From an uncultured Rhodocyclaceae bacterium (lineage in GTDB: Bacteria; Pseudomonadota; Gammaproteobacteria; Burkholderiales; Rhodocyclaceae), in assembly GCA_937892345.1 (NCBI GenBank), contig CALAGF010000069.1:1-13886 (forward strand): a stretch of 13,886 nt of DNA, written 5' to 3'. How positions within the stretch are numbered: position 1 is the stretch's first letter; each line of letters begins with the position of its first letter. The notes under the pieces were generated by a model. The model did not search any database, was not told where the DNA came from, and worked only from the letters and a program-made list of their open reading frames with translations. Shown one piece after another: positions 5,580-13,886 of the stretch. The translations under genes and the position numbers were made by a program.

Positions 5580-5923
5580 GTGTTTCTTGGAGGAGCAGGA
5601 TCAACCAGTGAGCTGCACCTATCTGATTGCTGAAGGCGCATTGGTGCTGTACCGTGCAATTGCATTGTCATGCAAAATTCGTTGATACTGTAGGTTCGAG
5701 TCCGGCCACTTGCTGACGCTCGTTGTCTCCCCAAATCGGCCATCTGGGCGACCGTACCATTCCGTAACCTGCCGCCGGGCCGATTCTCAAAATTCGGCCG
5801 AAGCGAACCTTCAGTCTCCGGACAGACTCGGGCATGCACTGGTTACCAGCCCTTCACCGGGAAAAAAAACGTCAACTGAATACGGGGGAATTCACCGCCA
5901 GCGCGAATCGGTGGGTCACCTGT
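5580..5923. other. Non-coding left arm of the transposon, with small repeats and a tRNA-like fragment
   Basis: No gene is supported here; short frames on both strands have shadow-like composition. Visible structures are TTGCAT/ATGCAA around TGTC (5660-5675), GGCCGA/TCGGCC around 10 nt (5778-5799) and AGTCT/AGACT around CCGGAC (5813-5828). Around 5692-5706, GTAGGTTCGAGTCC looks like the T-loop of a tRNA, but the full cloverleaf is absent. Eight A residues (5862-5869) would be a T-run for a transcript from glyA, but no adjacent stem makes it a clear terminator. Confidence 0.45.
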
Positions 5924-7189
<1,266 letters not shown>

Positions 7190-7258
7190 GGGCGTGTCGT
7201 CCTGTTGTGATGGTGGTGCTCATGGGGTAGCGGGTCTGCATTTCGGACGCGGCTCGCA

Positions 7259-8506
7259 TCAATTCGCTGCTTCCTTGGCGACCATGGGCTCGGGTGTGGA
7301 CTGCAGGTCCTGCGCACGTTGTGGAAGGCGACCATTGAGTACCGCGTAGGCCACCAAGCCGATCACCAGTCCCCAGAACGCCCCTCCGATGCCGAACAGT
7401 GTGATGTTGGCGGCGGCGGCCACGAAGGTGATCAACGAAGCTTCACGGGTTTTCGCGTCAGCCATGGCACCAGCCAGGCTGCCGCCAATGGTGCCCAGTA
7501 GCGCCAAGCCTGCCAGCGTGGTGATGAAAGTCGCCGGGAAGGTCATAAAGATAGTGGCCAGTGTCACACCAAACACGCCCACAAGGATGTAGAAGACGCC
7601 AGCGGCCATGCCGGCAATCCAGCGCTTGGACGGGTCTTCGTGTGCTTCCGGGCCAGTGCAGATTGCTGCCGTGATGGCGGCGATATTGAAGGCATGCGAA
7701 CCAAATGGCGCCATCAGCAAGGAACCCAGCCCGGTGACGGTCACGATGGGGTTTGCACTAGTTCTGAAACCATCATTGCGCAAAACCAGCATGCCAGGCA
7801 TGTACTGCCCGGTCAGCGTGATCAGGAATAGCGGTAGCGCGACGCTCAGTAAAGCGTTGAGCGAGAATGCCGGCAGGGTGAAAACTGGCGCGGCTAGCTC
7901 CAATGTCAGTCCCGACAAGTCGATTCGATCCTGAAGGAGCAGAAAAGCCAGCCCCAGCACCAGGATGCCGACCACCGCATAGCGTGCCGTAAAGCGTTTG
8001 AGCGCCACATAGGTGACGATCAGCAATCCCGTCAGCAATGGATCCGTACTCACGCCGCCGAAAGCGCCGATCCCGAACTGAAGAAGGATGCCAGCCAACA
8101 GCCCGGAAGCGACGCCCGGCGGGATCAGGCGAATGACCCGCTCGAACAAGCCAGACAGCCCAAGTACCACGAAGGCCATCGCCGAAATCAGATAGGCGCC
8201 GACCGCTTCCGCATAGGGTATGGTCGCTAGCGTCGTGACCAAAAATGCGGCTGCTGGTGTTGACCAGGCGGTAATGATCGGTTCGCGGGCGACCCAGCTG
8301 AGGATCAGTCCCGTTACCCCAACGCCGATCGAAACCGACCACACCCACGAGGCCGTTAACTCGGTGCTGAGGCCAGCTACCTTGGCGGCCTGGAATACCA
8401 GAATGAAGGTCCCGCCATAGTTGACGATGACCGAGATCAGGCCGGCCACGACAGGATGCGTCAGATCGCTCAAACGTACGGGCGAGGATGCGGTGGATGA
8501 ATCCAT
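7259..8506 (-). CDS. benE: BenE-family (benzoate:H+ symporter-like) inner-membrane transporter
   Basis: This 415-residue polytopic membrane protein has about 11-12 hydrophobic segments spread over its whole length, starting at LTHPVVAGLISVIVNYGGTF. The segments around ITAWSTPAAAFLV, LIPPGVASGLLAGILLQFG, LFLITLTGQYMPGM and MAPFGSHAFNIAAITAAICT are characteristic of the BenE/YdcO family. That family imports aromatic acids such as benzoate with protons. True substrates vary, and nothing nearby degrades aromatics, so benzoate is not certain here. The short C-terminal tail (QRAQDLQSTPEPMVAKEAAN) is cytoplasmic-like. The start at 8506 is backed by GGAGTAGGA some 8 bases upstream. It lies upstream of glyA in a probable operon and is divergent from the MocR regulator, with 112 nt between, which suggests control by that regulator. 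Confidence 0.88.
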   Translation of the reverse strand: MDSSTASSPVRLSDLTHPVVAGLISVIVNYGGTFILVFQAAKVAGLSTELTASWVWSVSIGVGVTGLILSWVAREPIITAWSTPAAAFLVTTLATIPYAEAVGAYLISAMAFVVLGLSGLFERVIRLIPPGVASGLLAGILLQFGIGAFGGVSTDPLLTGLLIVTYVALKRFTARYAVVGILVLGLAFLLLQDRIDLSGLTLELAAPVFTLPAFSLNALLSVALPLFLITLTGQYMPGMLVLRNDGFRTSANPIVTVTGLGSLLMAPFGSHAFNIAAITAAICTGPEAHEDPSKRWIAGMAAGVFYILVGVFGVTLATIFMTFPATFITTLAGLALLGTIGGSLAGAMADAKTREASLITFVAAAANITLFGIGGAFWGLVIGLVAYAVLNGRLPQRAQDLQSTPEPMVAKEAAN

Positions 8507-8571
8507 GGTTTGTTTCCTACTCCGGCAAGGTGGTTGCTTGATCGCGGCATGAAAGTTGTTTTATAGCGTTA

Positions 8572-8620
8572 AAATGGCCTGATGTGCCCAGCCACTTTTC
8601 AGATAGAAATCAGGCCAATT
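8572..8620. promoter_or_regulatory. Inverted repeat, probable MocR operator in the divergent promoter region
   Basis: AAATGGCCTGAT (8572-8583) and ATCAGGCCAATT (8609-8620) are inverted repeats matching at 11 of 12 positions, with a 25-nt spacer. The right arm touches the TTG start of the MocR gene, so binding would block it. The left arm lies beside a TATAAA (minus strand, 8565-8560) that could be the -10 of the benE-glyA operon. GntR/MocR proteins commonly bind such paired sites in the shared promoter, but the assignment is inferred. Confidence 0.55.
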
Positions 8621-10106
8621 GTTTAAACACGCCCAACTCGAATCCGTCAAAGCTTGGTTGGTTGATCCTGCTCACAGGTCCTTGCCGCTGCATGCGCGCA
8701 TCCAGCGTGCCGTCCGGCAGTTGATCCTCGATGGCGCACTGGATGTTGGTCGGCATTTGCCCGCTTCGCGCGCATTGGCGAAATCGTTAGGGGTTTCGCG
8801 CGATACCGTCGAGTCGGCGTACAGCCAATTGCATGCCGAAGGATTCATCGAGCGACGCGTGGGCAGCGGCAGCTTTGTATCGAAACGGGCGCAGCGTACC
8901 TCCAGGCGCGGCACGGCTCAGCACCATGGCTTGCCGCCTGAGTCGCCGCGACTAAGCCGTCGTGGCGCAGCCATGTTCCGGGGAGGCGGTGTGCGCGAGT
9001 CTCTGGCGCCTCGTCCATTTGCCCCGGGCGTTCCGGAAACGCGCGATTTTCCTCTGCAGGTATGGGAGCGCCTTGAGCGGCAGGTGTTGAAGGAATATGG
9101 CGCCAGGGCGCTGGCGCACTGCGACCCTCAGGGGATCGAGCCGCTGCGGCGCGCCATTGCGGATCACATCAACCTTGAACGTGGCGGGCGCGCCACGCCC
9201 GAGCGCGTACTGGTGCTGACCAGTTCACAGCAGGCCCTGACTTTGTGCGCCACTGTGCTGCTTGATGACGGCGACCGGATTTTCATTGAAGATCCTGTGT
9301 ATCAGGGGGCGCGCAAGGCTTTTGATGCCGCCGGGTTGGCGTGCGTACCGGTCCCGCTGGATGCCCAGGGCATGCAGGTGACCCGCCTCGTCGACATGGC
9401 GCAGCCGGGCAAGGCGGTCTATCTGACTCCATCGCATCAATTCCCGACCGGGGCGACTCTGGCGCTGGACCGGCGGCTCGCCGTCATCGAATGGGCCCAA
9501 CAGCATCACGCCTGGATCATCGAGGACGACTACGATAGCGAATTCCACTATGCCGGCAGGCCCACCGCCTGCGTGCAGGGCCTCGATGCGCACGACAGGA
9601 CGATCTACATTGGCACCTTTACCAAATCGCTGTTTCCCGGTTTACGCATCGCCTACATGGTGCTGCCGCCCCAACTCGTGGCGCCGATGACGGTTGCGCG
9701 CACACTGATGGACGGCCATAGCGCATCGATCTCGCAACTGACGCTGGCGCGCTTCATGGAAGGTGGCCATTTCGGCGCGCATGTGCGCGCGATGCGCGGT
9801 GTTTATGCCGAGCGGCTCGACGTACTGGTGCGCCTCGTGCAGAAGCACCTGGCGGATTTCGTTGAACCGAGAGTGCCGGTCGGCGGAATGCAGATGCCCT
9901 GTGTCCTGATTCGCGACATCCCCGAGCGCGATGTCATCGACGCCGCGTATAGGGCCGGGATCGATCTGTTGGGGCTGACGGCGCTGCATGTATCAAACAG
10001 AAACAAGGCCGGGTTCCTCATGGGATTCGCGGCCTACACATCTGAGGAGATGGAATCTGCGGTCAGGAAACTGGCCGGTTTGCTCCGGTCACTTGGGCGC
10101 CGCTAG
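8619..10106 (+). CDS. MocR/PdxR-family regulator (GntR HTH fused to aminotransferase fold)
   Basis: This 495-residue protein has the two-domain MocR layout. An N-terminal GntR winged HTH spans about residues 21-90: PLHARIQRAVRQLILDGAL, LPASRALAKSLGVSRDTVES, AYSQLHAEGFIERRVGSGSF. A fold-type I aminotransferase-like domain spans about 130-490: SSQQALTLCATVLLDDGD, IEDPVYQGARKAF, IIEDDYDSEFHY, and IGTFTKSLFPGLRIAY with the PLP lysine at about residue 336. In this family the domain senses PLP or an amino compound rather than doing transamination. The start used is TTG at 8619, which has only a weak CAGG upstream; no better Met precedes the HTH. Being divergent from benE-glyA, it probably controls that operon, and a glycine, serine or PLP-linked ligand would fit. 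The specific subfamily (PdxR, GabR, TauR or another) is not resolved. Confidence 0.88.
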   Translation: MFKHAQLESVKAWLVDPAHRSLPLHARIQRAVRQLILDGALDVGRHLPASRALAKSLGVSRDTVESAYSQLHAEGFIERRVGSGSFVSKRAQRTSRRGTAQHHGLPPESPRLSRRGAAMFRGGGVRESLAPRPFAPGVPETRDFPLQVWERLERQVLKEYGARALAHCDPQGIEPLRRAIADHINLERGGRATPERVLVLTSSQQALTLCATVLLDDGDRIFIEDPVYQGARKAFDAAGLACVPVPLDAQGMQVTRLVDMAQPGKAVYLTPSHQFPTGATLALDRRLAVIEWAQQHHAWIIEDDYDSEFHYAGRPTACVQGLDAHDRTIYIGTFTKSLFPGLRIAYMVLPPQLVAPMTVARTLMDGHSASISQLTLARFMEGGHFGAHVRAMRGVYAERLDVLVRLVQKHLADFVEPRVPVGGMQMPCVLIRDIPERDVIDAAYRAGIDLLGLTALHVSNRNKAGFLMGFAAYTSEEMESAVRKLAGLLRSLGRR

Positions 10107-10179
10107 CCGTCTGTCTTCTCCCATTGCCGCCCCGATTGTTCGTCAGATTCAACGCAGCATGACCGAACACGTAGGTCAC

Positions 10180-10209
10180 TTGTGCCATATCCCGATTTGG
10201 GACTACAAT
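10180..10209 (+). promoter_or_regulatory. Candidate higBA promoter with small inverted repeat operator
   Basis: TTGTGC (10180-10185) and TACAAT (10204-10209) are 18 bp apart. The inverted repeat TCCCGATTTGGGA (10190-10202) sits in the spacer, a typical place for a HigA operator. The start codon at 10215 follows the -10 by five bases, so the transcript may be almost leaderless. This is inferred by eye. Confidence 0.45.
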
Positions 10210-10214
10210 TTTGC

Positions 10215-10520
10215 ATGCGAATCATTGCCGTCAGCTACCTACGACCTTTCTGGGAATCCAATCCGGATGCCGAGCAACCCTTGAAGTCATGGGTGGATGA
10301 AGTGAAGAAGGCGAACTGGAGCCAGCCATCGGACATCAAGGCGCAGTACCGAAGCGCCAGCATCCTGAAGAATCGCCGGGTCGTCTTCAACATCAAGGGC
10401 AATGACTATCGCCTGGTGGTCTCGGTGGCCTATCGCTTCCAGGCTGTCTACGTGAAATTCATCGGCACGCACGCCGAGTACGATCTGATTGACGCCGAAA
10501 CCGTCGAAATGGAGCCTTGA
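10215..10520 (+). CDS. higB: HigB toxin (RelE-superfamily mRNA interferase)
   Basis: This is a 101-residue protein from the ATG at 10215; an in-frame start at 10182 would add 11 residues not expected for the family. The sequence matches the HigB pattern: MRIIAVSYLRPFWE, DAEQPLKSWVDEVKKANW, DIKAQYRSASILKNRRVVFN, IKGNDYRLVV and YVKFIGTHAEYDLID. HigB cleaves mRNA on the ribosome and blocks translation until neutralised by HigA. The basic residues expected in the active face (K, R, H) are present and no lesion is seen. It is followed after 1 nt by higA, the toxin-first order typical of higBA. The pair lies between the MocR gene and the ISL3 transposase inside the transposon. Confidence 0.9.
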   Translation: MRIIAVSYLRPFWESNPDAEQPLKSWVDEVKKANWSQPSDIKAQYRSASILKNRRVVFNIKGNDYRLVVSVAYRFQAVYVKFIGTHAEYDLIDAETVEMEP

Positions 10521-10521
10521 G

Positions 10522-10902
10522 ATGGAAATCCGCCCAATTCATACCGACGCCGACTATCGTGCTGTTCTGCGCGAGGTATCAGCCTTCTTCGAAAATGAGC
10601 CAGAGCCTGGTAGCCCGGAAGGAGACCGGTTTGAGGTGCTGGTAACGCTGCTCGAAGCCTACGAGGCCAAGCACTTCCCCATCGATCTTCCCGATCCGGT
10701 GGAGGCCATCAAGTTCCGCATGGAGCAAGCGGGGCTAGCACCGAAGGATTTGGTGCCAGCCATCGGCCGTCTGAACCGCGTCTATGAAATCCTGAATCAC
10801 AAGCGTCCGCTGACCCTCAACATGATCTGGCGACTGCACGAGAAGTTCGGAATCCCTGCCGAGAGCCTAATTCGCCCATCCAAGCTATCCGCTGCTGCTT
10901 GA
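10522..10902 (+). CDS. higA: HigA antitoxin (HTH, XRE-like)
   Basis: This 126-residue protein begins at the ATG at 10522, one base after the higB stop; an in-frame start at 10489 lies inside higB and is unlikely. The N-terminal half (MEIRPIHTDADYRAVLREVS then FFENEPEPGSPEGDRFEVLV) is the toxin-binding part of the larger HigA proteins. The C-terminal half is an XRE-type HTH: DPVEAIKFRMEQAGLAPKDL, VPAIGRLNRVYEILNHKRPL and MIWRLHEKFGIPAESLI. HigA binds and inactivates HigB and represses the operon. The stop lies 16 bases before the GTG of the transposase, so all three genes may be co-transcribed. That arrangement may protect the element from loss. Confidence 0.9.
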   Translation: MEIRPIHTDADYRAVLREVSAFFENEPEPGSPEGDRFEVLVTLLEAYEAKHFPIDLPDPVEAIKFRMEQAGLAPKDLVPAIGRLNRVYEILNHKRPLTLNMIWRLHEKFGIPAESLIRPSKLSAAA

Positions 10903-10918
10903 TCCGGTAGGCAGCGCT

Positions 10919-12289
10919 GTGCCCGTCAACATCCTCAACCTGTCAGGTCTGGATGTGGTGGATTTTCGAGAAACCGACACCGAATATCACGTCCGCGCCA
11001 CTCCCAAGGCGATTTCCCGTCTGTGCCCGTCATGCGGCCCAGCAAGCAGAGTGGTCATTCACCAGCAGAAGACCCTGTTCGTCCGTGACCTGCCGAGTCA
11101 CGGACGGGCGGTGGCCATCCACCTCGATGTCCCACGCCTGAAATGCCATGACTGCGTACGGACTTTCACAGCTGTCGTGCCGGAGGTAGATGCCGACCGG
11201 CAGATGACTGAGCGATTGGTGAAGTGGATCGGGCGGCAATCGCTTGAATATCCTTTCACCGAGATCGCCAAGCAGGTCGGTATTGATGAGAAGACCGTCC
11301 GGGTCATTTTCGGTGAGTACGTTGCCGACCTAGAGAAGCAGTATCAGCGCGAGACGCCGGCCATTTTGGGGCTGGATGAGATTTACCTCTCTCGGCCGCG
11401 CGGCGTGATCACTAACATTGGCGACCGCTGCCTGGTCGACATGCTGGAGAACCGCTACAAGAAGACCATCGTTGAATTCTTGCGCAGCCTGCCCAATCCG
11501 GAGCGGATTCAAGCAGCTTCGACTGACATGTATCGCCCCTACCGGGAAGCCATCCAGGAAGTCCTGCCGCACGTCGTCCATGTGGTCGACAAGTACCACA
11601 TCATCCGGATGGGCAACGAAGCGTTGGAGGCAGTCCGCCGCCGGATGAAGGATACGATCAGCGGCAAGCTGAATCTGGCCTTGAAGCGCGAGCGGAAGCT
11701 GCTGACCATGCGCCAACACGAACTATCCGATGAGCAGTGGCTGGCAGTCTCAGGCTGGCTGAACAACTTCCCGCAGCTAAAAGCTGCCTACGAGTTGAAG
11801 GAACGGTATTTCAGGATATGGGACTGCGAATCCCCGGACGAAGCGGCAGCGGAGTACCTGCGCTGGCAGGAATCCATTCCGCCGGAGCTTTCCAAGCCGT
11901 TCCGGGCCATCACCACCGCCTGGCGGACGTGGCGAAAACAGATCTTGGCCTATTTCGAGCATCCGGTCACCAACGCTTTCACCGAGTCCTTCAACGCCAA
12001 GATTCGGAAGGCGTATCAGGAAGGGAATGGCTACAGCTTCGAGGTGCTGCGGGCCAAGGTGCTCTTCACGGATGTGTTGCAGCGGAAAGCGCGACGGGTG
12101 GAACAGGTGAAGGTGAAACGCCGGCCAAGGTTCGAGGAGCTTGAGAGCCCACGGATGTATATGTGCCTCAGCCGGATGACACCCGAAGAACCGCAATACG
12201 ATGTCAGGAATGTCGTCAAGGAAGTGACGCTGGGAGCCGACCTGTCCACCTTACTGGCCGAAATCGATCGTTGGCCGACGCAAGGTTAA
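10919..12289 (+). CDS. tnpA: ISL3-family transposase
   Basis: This 456-residue protein starts with GTG at 10919 and begins MPVNILNLSGLDVVDF, the normal ISL3 opening. A zinc-binding N-terminal motif follows (CPSC at residues 36-39, CHDC at 76-79). Next is an HTH-like stretch (FTEIAKQVGIDEKTVRVIFG). The catalytic core has GLDE (D153), STDMYRPYREA (D203), HVVDKYHIIRMGNEAL (D224) and NAFTESFNAKIRKAYQEGNG (E355). D153, D224 and E355 are the likely DDE triad. Nothing is disrupted and length is usual for the family. The stop lies 34 bases before the right end of the transposon (12323), in the normal place. It is the only transposase in the 6.8-kb unit and so probably moves all the passengers. Confidence 0.95.
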   Translation: MPVNILNLSGLDVVDFRETDTEYHVRATPKAISRLCPSCGPASRVVIHQQKTLFVRDLPSHGRAVAIHLDVPRLKCHDCVRTFTAVVPEVDADRQMTERLVKWIGRQSLEYPFTEIAKQVGIDEKTVRVIFGEYVADLEKQYQRETPAILGLDEIYLSRPRGVITNIGDRCLVDMLENRYKKTIVEFLRSLPNPERIQAASTDMYRPYREAIQEVLPHVVHVVDKYHIIRMGNEALEAVRRRMKDTISGKLNLALKRERKLLTMRQHELSDEQWLAVSGWLNNFPQLKAAYELKERYFRIWDCESPDEAAAEYLRWQESIPPELSKPFRAITTAWRTWRKQILAYFEHPVTNAFTESFNAKIRKAYQEGNGYSFEVLRAKVLFTDVLQRKARRVEQVKVKRRPRFEELESPRMYMCLSRMTPEEPQYDVRNVVKEVTLGADLSTLLAEIDRWPTQG

Positions 12290-12299
12290 ATCAGGGCTT

Positions 12300-12323
12300 G
12301 TACACCGGAAAATCCGAAGCCCC
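12300..12323 (-). repeat. ISL3 right terminal inverted repeat
   Basis: It reads GTACACCGGAAAATCCGAAG then CCCC, and matches the left end in reverse complement at 21 of 24 positions. The target duplication TCAAAAAG follows directly. Confidence 0.92.
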
Positions 12324-12331
12324 TCAAAAAG
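12324..12331. repeat. Right copy of the 8-bp target site duplication (TCAAAAAG)
   Basis: It is identical to 5490-5497 and directly abuts the right terminal repeat. Joining the two sides through one copy gives an uninterrupted tnpA frame. Confidence 0.92.
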
Positions 12332-12619
12332 CTGCTGGATGCGATCATTGACGGCCAGATAGGTCGTCTGGTCATCACCCACAAAGACCGGCTGCTGCGC
12401 TTCGGCGCGGAACTGGTGTTCTCCATCTGCGAGGCCAAACAGGTCGAGGTGGTCATCCTAAACCAAGGTGAGGGTACGACGTTCGAGGAAGACTTGGCCA
12501 AGGACGTACTGGAAATCATTACCGTATTCAGCGCACGACTGTATGGCTCGCGCTCGCGCAAAAACCAGAAGTTGCTGGACGGGGTGAAGCAAGCGGTGGA
12601 GGCTTCGCAATCATGTTGA
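12332..12619 (+). pseudogene. tnpA: IS607 serine recombinase TnpA, C-terminal part (split by insertion)
   Basis: This encodes the last 95 residues of the recombinase begun at 5156: LLDAIIDGQIGRLVITHKDR, LLRFGAELVFSICEAK, VEVVILNQGEG, FEEDLAKDVLEIITVFSARL and YGSRSRKNQKL. These are the catalytic-domain core and tail of IS607 TnpA. With the 114 residues at 5156-5497 the restored protein has 209 residues, normal for the family, with no frameshift. The stop (12617-12619) overlaps the tnpB start by seven bases. No proper start codon and Shine-Dalgarno precede it here, so it is probably silent; an internal ATG at 12416 lacks the active site. Confidence 0.92.
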
Positions 12620-13815
12620 TCGCCCACCGCATCGCGCTTAACCCAAACAACGTGCAGGCGACCTATTTTGCCCGCGCCTCTGGCACGGCTCGCTTTGCCT
12701 ATAATTGGGCGCTGGCCGAGTGGAAGCAGCAGTACGAGGCATGGAATCTGGATAACAACCATCCAAAACCATCGCAGGCGGCGTTGCGCCGCAAGTTGAA
12801 CGCGATGAAGCGCGAACAATTCCCGTGGATGCTGGAAGTCACCAAGAACGCGCCACAGATGGCGATCATCCAGCTGGGCGATGCCTTCAAGAACTTCTTC
12901 GCTGGACGCGCCCGATACCCGCAGTTTCGCAAAAAGGGCGTGCATGACCGTTTCACGCTCACCAATGACCAATTCAGCATCGACGGCTGCCGCATACGCA
13001 TCCCCAATCTGGGATGGGTGCGTATGCGCGAGTCGTTGCGTTTTGCGGGCAAGATCATGTCGGCCACGGTATCCCGTGTGGCTGACCGCTGGTTTGTCAG
13101 CGTCACCGTGGACACTGTGGATGATTCACATCTGCCCCAAGCCGAAAACCAAGGCGCAGTGGGTGTGGATTTGGGTGTCGCGGCACTGGCAACACTCTCG
13201 ACGGGAGCGGTCATCGACGGCCCCAAGGCGCACACCGCGCTGCTGGCTCGGTTGCAACGGCTCTCGCGCAGCCTCTCCCGCAAGCAAAAAGGCTCGGCCA
13301 ACCGCAAGAAGGCCAAGAGCAAATTGGCAAAGCTGCATGCCCGCATTGCCGCGATCCGCTCGGATGCGCTGCATCAGCTCACGACAAGTCTCACGCGCCG
13401 GTTCCACACCATCGGCATCGAGGATTTGAACGTGCGCGGCATGATAAAGAACCGCCATCTGGCCCGATCCGTTGCCGATATGGGCTTCTTTGAGTTCAGG
13501 CGGCAACTGGAGTACAAGGCGGCGATGCGCGGCGGGCAGATTGTGGTGGCAGACCGTTTTTACCCCAGTAGCAAAACCTGTTCTGCCTGCGGCCACAAGC
13601 TGGAAGTGCTGCCGCTGTCGGTGCGTGAATGGACATGCCCGGCCTGCACAACGCGCCACGACCGGGATGAGAATGCGGCAATCAATTTGAAGAATATGGC
13701 GGTGAGTTCCACCGTGTCAGCCTGTGGAGAGGAAGGCGCTGGCCGTCGTCGCAAGACGGCGGTGAAACCGGCCTCGGTGAAGCAGGAAGCAAGCAGCAGA
13801 TTTAGTCAGAAATGA
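12613..13815 (+). CDS. tnpB: TnpB RNA-guided nuclease of IS607 type
   Basis: This intact 400-residue TnpB is related to Cas12 nucleases and cuts DNA guided by an RNA made from the end of the element. The N-terminal part (ARASGTARFAYNWALAEWK) is the WED/REC-type segment. The RuvC nuclease has motif I GVDLGVAALATLS (D186), motif II IGIEDLNVRGM (E270), a zinc ribbon CSACGHK (C323, C326) and CPACTTRHDRDENAAINL (C342, C345), with motif III at D350/D352. All three acidic positions are present. The start overlaps tnpA by 7 nt, as in classic IS607. The guide (omega) RNA is expected to overlap the 3' end of the gene and run past 13815. The contig ends 45 nt later, so the guide may be incomplete here. 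Confidence 0.93.
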   Translation: MLIAHRIALNPNNVQATYFARASGTARFAYNWALAEWKQQYEAWNLDNNHPKPSQAALRRKLNAMKREQFPWMLEVTKNAPQMAIIQLGDAFKNFFAGRARYPQFRKKGVHDRFTLTNDQFSIDGCRIRIPNLGWVRMRESLRFAGKIMSATVSRVADRWFVSVTVDTVDDSHLPQAENQGAVGVDLGVAALATLSTGAVIDGPKAHTALLARLQRLSRSLSRKQKGSANRKKAKSKLAKLHARIAAIRSDALHQLTTSLTRRFHTIGIEDLNVRGMIKNRHLARSVADMGFFEFRRQLEYKAAMRGGQIVVADRFYPSSKTCSACGHKLEVLPLSVREWTCPACTTRHDRDENAAINLKNMAVSSTVSACGEEGAGRRRKTAVKPASVKQEASSRFSQK

Positions 13816-13860
13816 TTAGTTATGTATAGGTATTGCAGAACGGTTATTCGTGTGTGACAC

Positions 13861-13886
13861 AGATCGGAAGAGCGTCGTGTAGGGAA
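13861..13886. other. Illumina adapter sequence left on the contig end (artefact)
   Basis: The final 26 bases begin AGATCGGAAGAGC and continue GTCGTGTAGGGAA, the reverse complement of the start of the Illumina TruSeq universal (P5) adapter as I know it. This is not genomic. The last biological base is at or before 13860. Confidence 0.95.

Noticed and set aside
5552..5839. Minus-strand 95-residue open frame in the transposon left arm
   Set aside because: It overlaps the inner terminal repeat and the tRNA-like fragment, and its composition is non-coding.
5862..5923. Terminator for glyA with an 8-T run on the minus strand
   Set aside because: The only nearby stem (CACCG/CGGTG) ends more than 20 nt before the T-run, so it is not a standard intrinsic terminator.
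10107..10919. A short ISL3 element of higBA plus transposase with its own left end
   Set aside because: I searched by eye for a copy of GGGGCTTCGGATTTTC here and found none; the only left ends are near 5498 and 5557.
10962..10974. GGATTTTCGAG inside the transposase gene as another terminal repeat
   Set aside because: Only about eight bases match and they lie in coding sequence; treated as chance.

Overview
The window reads like a proteobacterial accessory region, most likely beta- or gammaproteobacterial. Supporting signs are an IHF-beta-like protein, a BenE transporter with a MocR regulator, a HigBA module and GEMM-I riboswitches. I cannot name the genus. The last 26 bases match an Illumina adapter, so this is the unpolished end of a draft contig.

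Left part (1 to about 5030). The minus strand carries the N-terminal part of an NAD-dependent DNA ligase. Its reading frame continues upstream without a stop into a MORN-like repeat domain, so it may be a fusion protein. Divergent from it, a sigma70-like promoter leads into two tandem cyclic-di-GMP-I (GEMM-I) riboswitches. These precede a hairpin that can cover the ribosome binding site of a small secreted protein. That gene is followed by a small HTH protein, an unrecognised 338-residue protein, a protein with two copies of the same HTH domain, and an orphan IHF-beta/HU-family protein.

Right part (about 5040 to 13860). An IS607-type element (serine recombinase tnpA plus TnpB nuclease) has been split in its tnpA gene by a 6826-bp ISL3-family transposon at 5498-12323. 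The insertion is flanked by a perfect 8-bp target duplication (TCAAAAAG). Removing the insert and one duplication restores the tnpA frame exactly. The ISL3 element has one transposase at its right end and carries passenger genes: serine hydroxymethyltransferase (glyA), a BenE-family transporter, a divergent MocR/PdxR-type regulator, and a higBA toxin-antitoxin pair directly upstream of the transposase. Its left end has two copies of the terminal repeat, 55 bp apart.

How the parts may work together. In the left block c-di-GMP probably gates a secreted product of unknown function. In the transposon, MocR probably controls the benE-glyA operon through the shared 112-bp intergenic region, which holds a long inverted repeat. 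HigBA may stabilise inheritance of the element.
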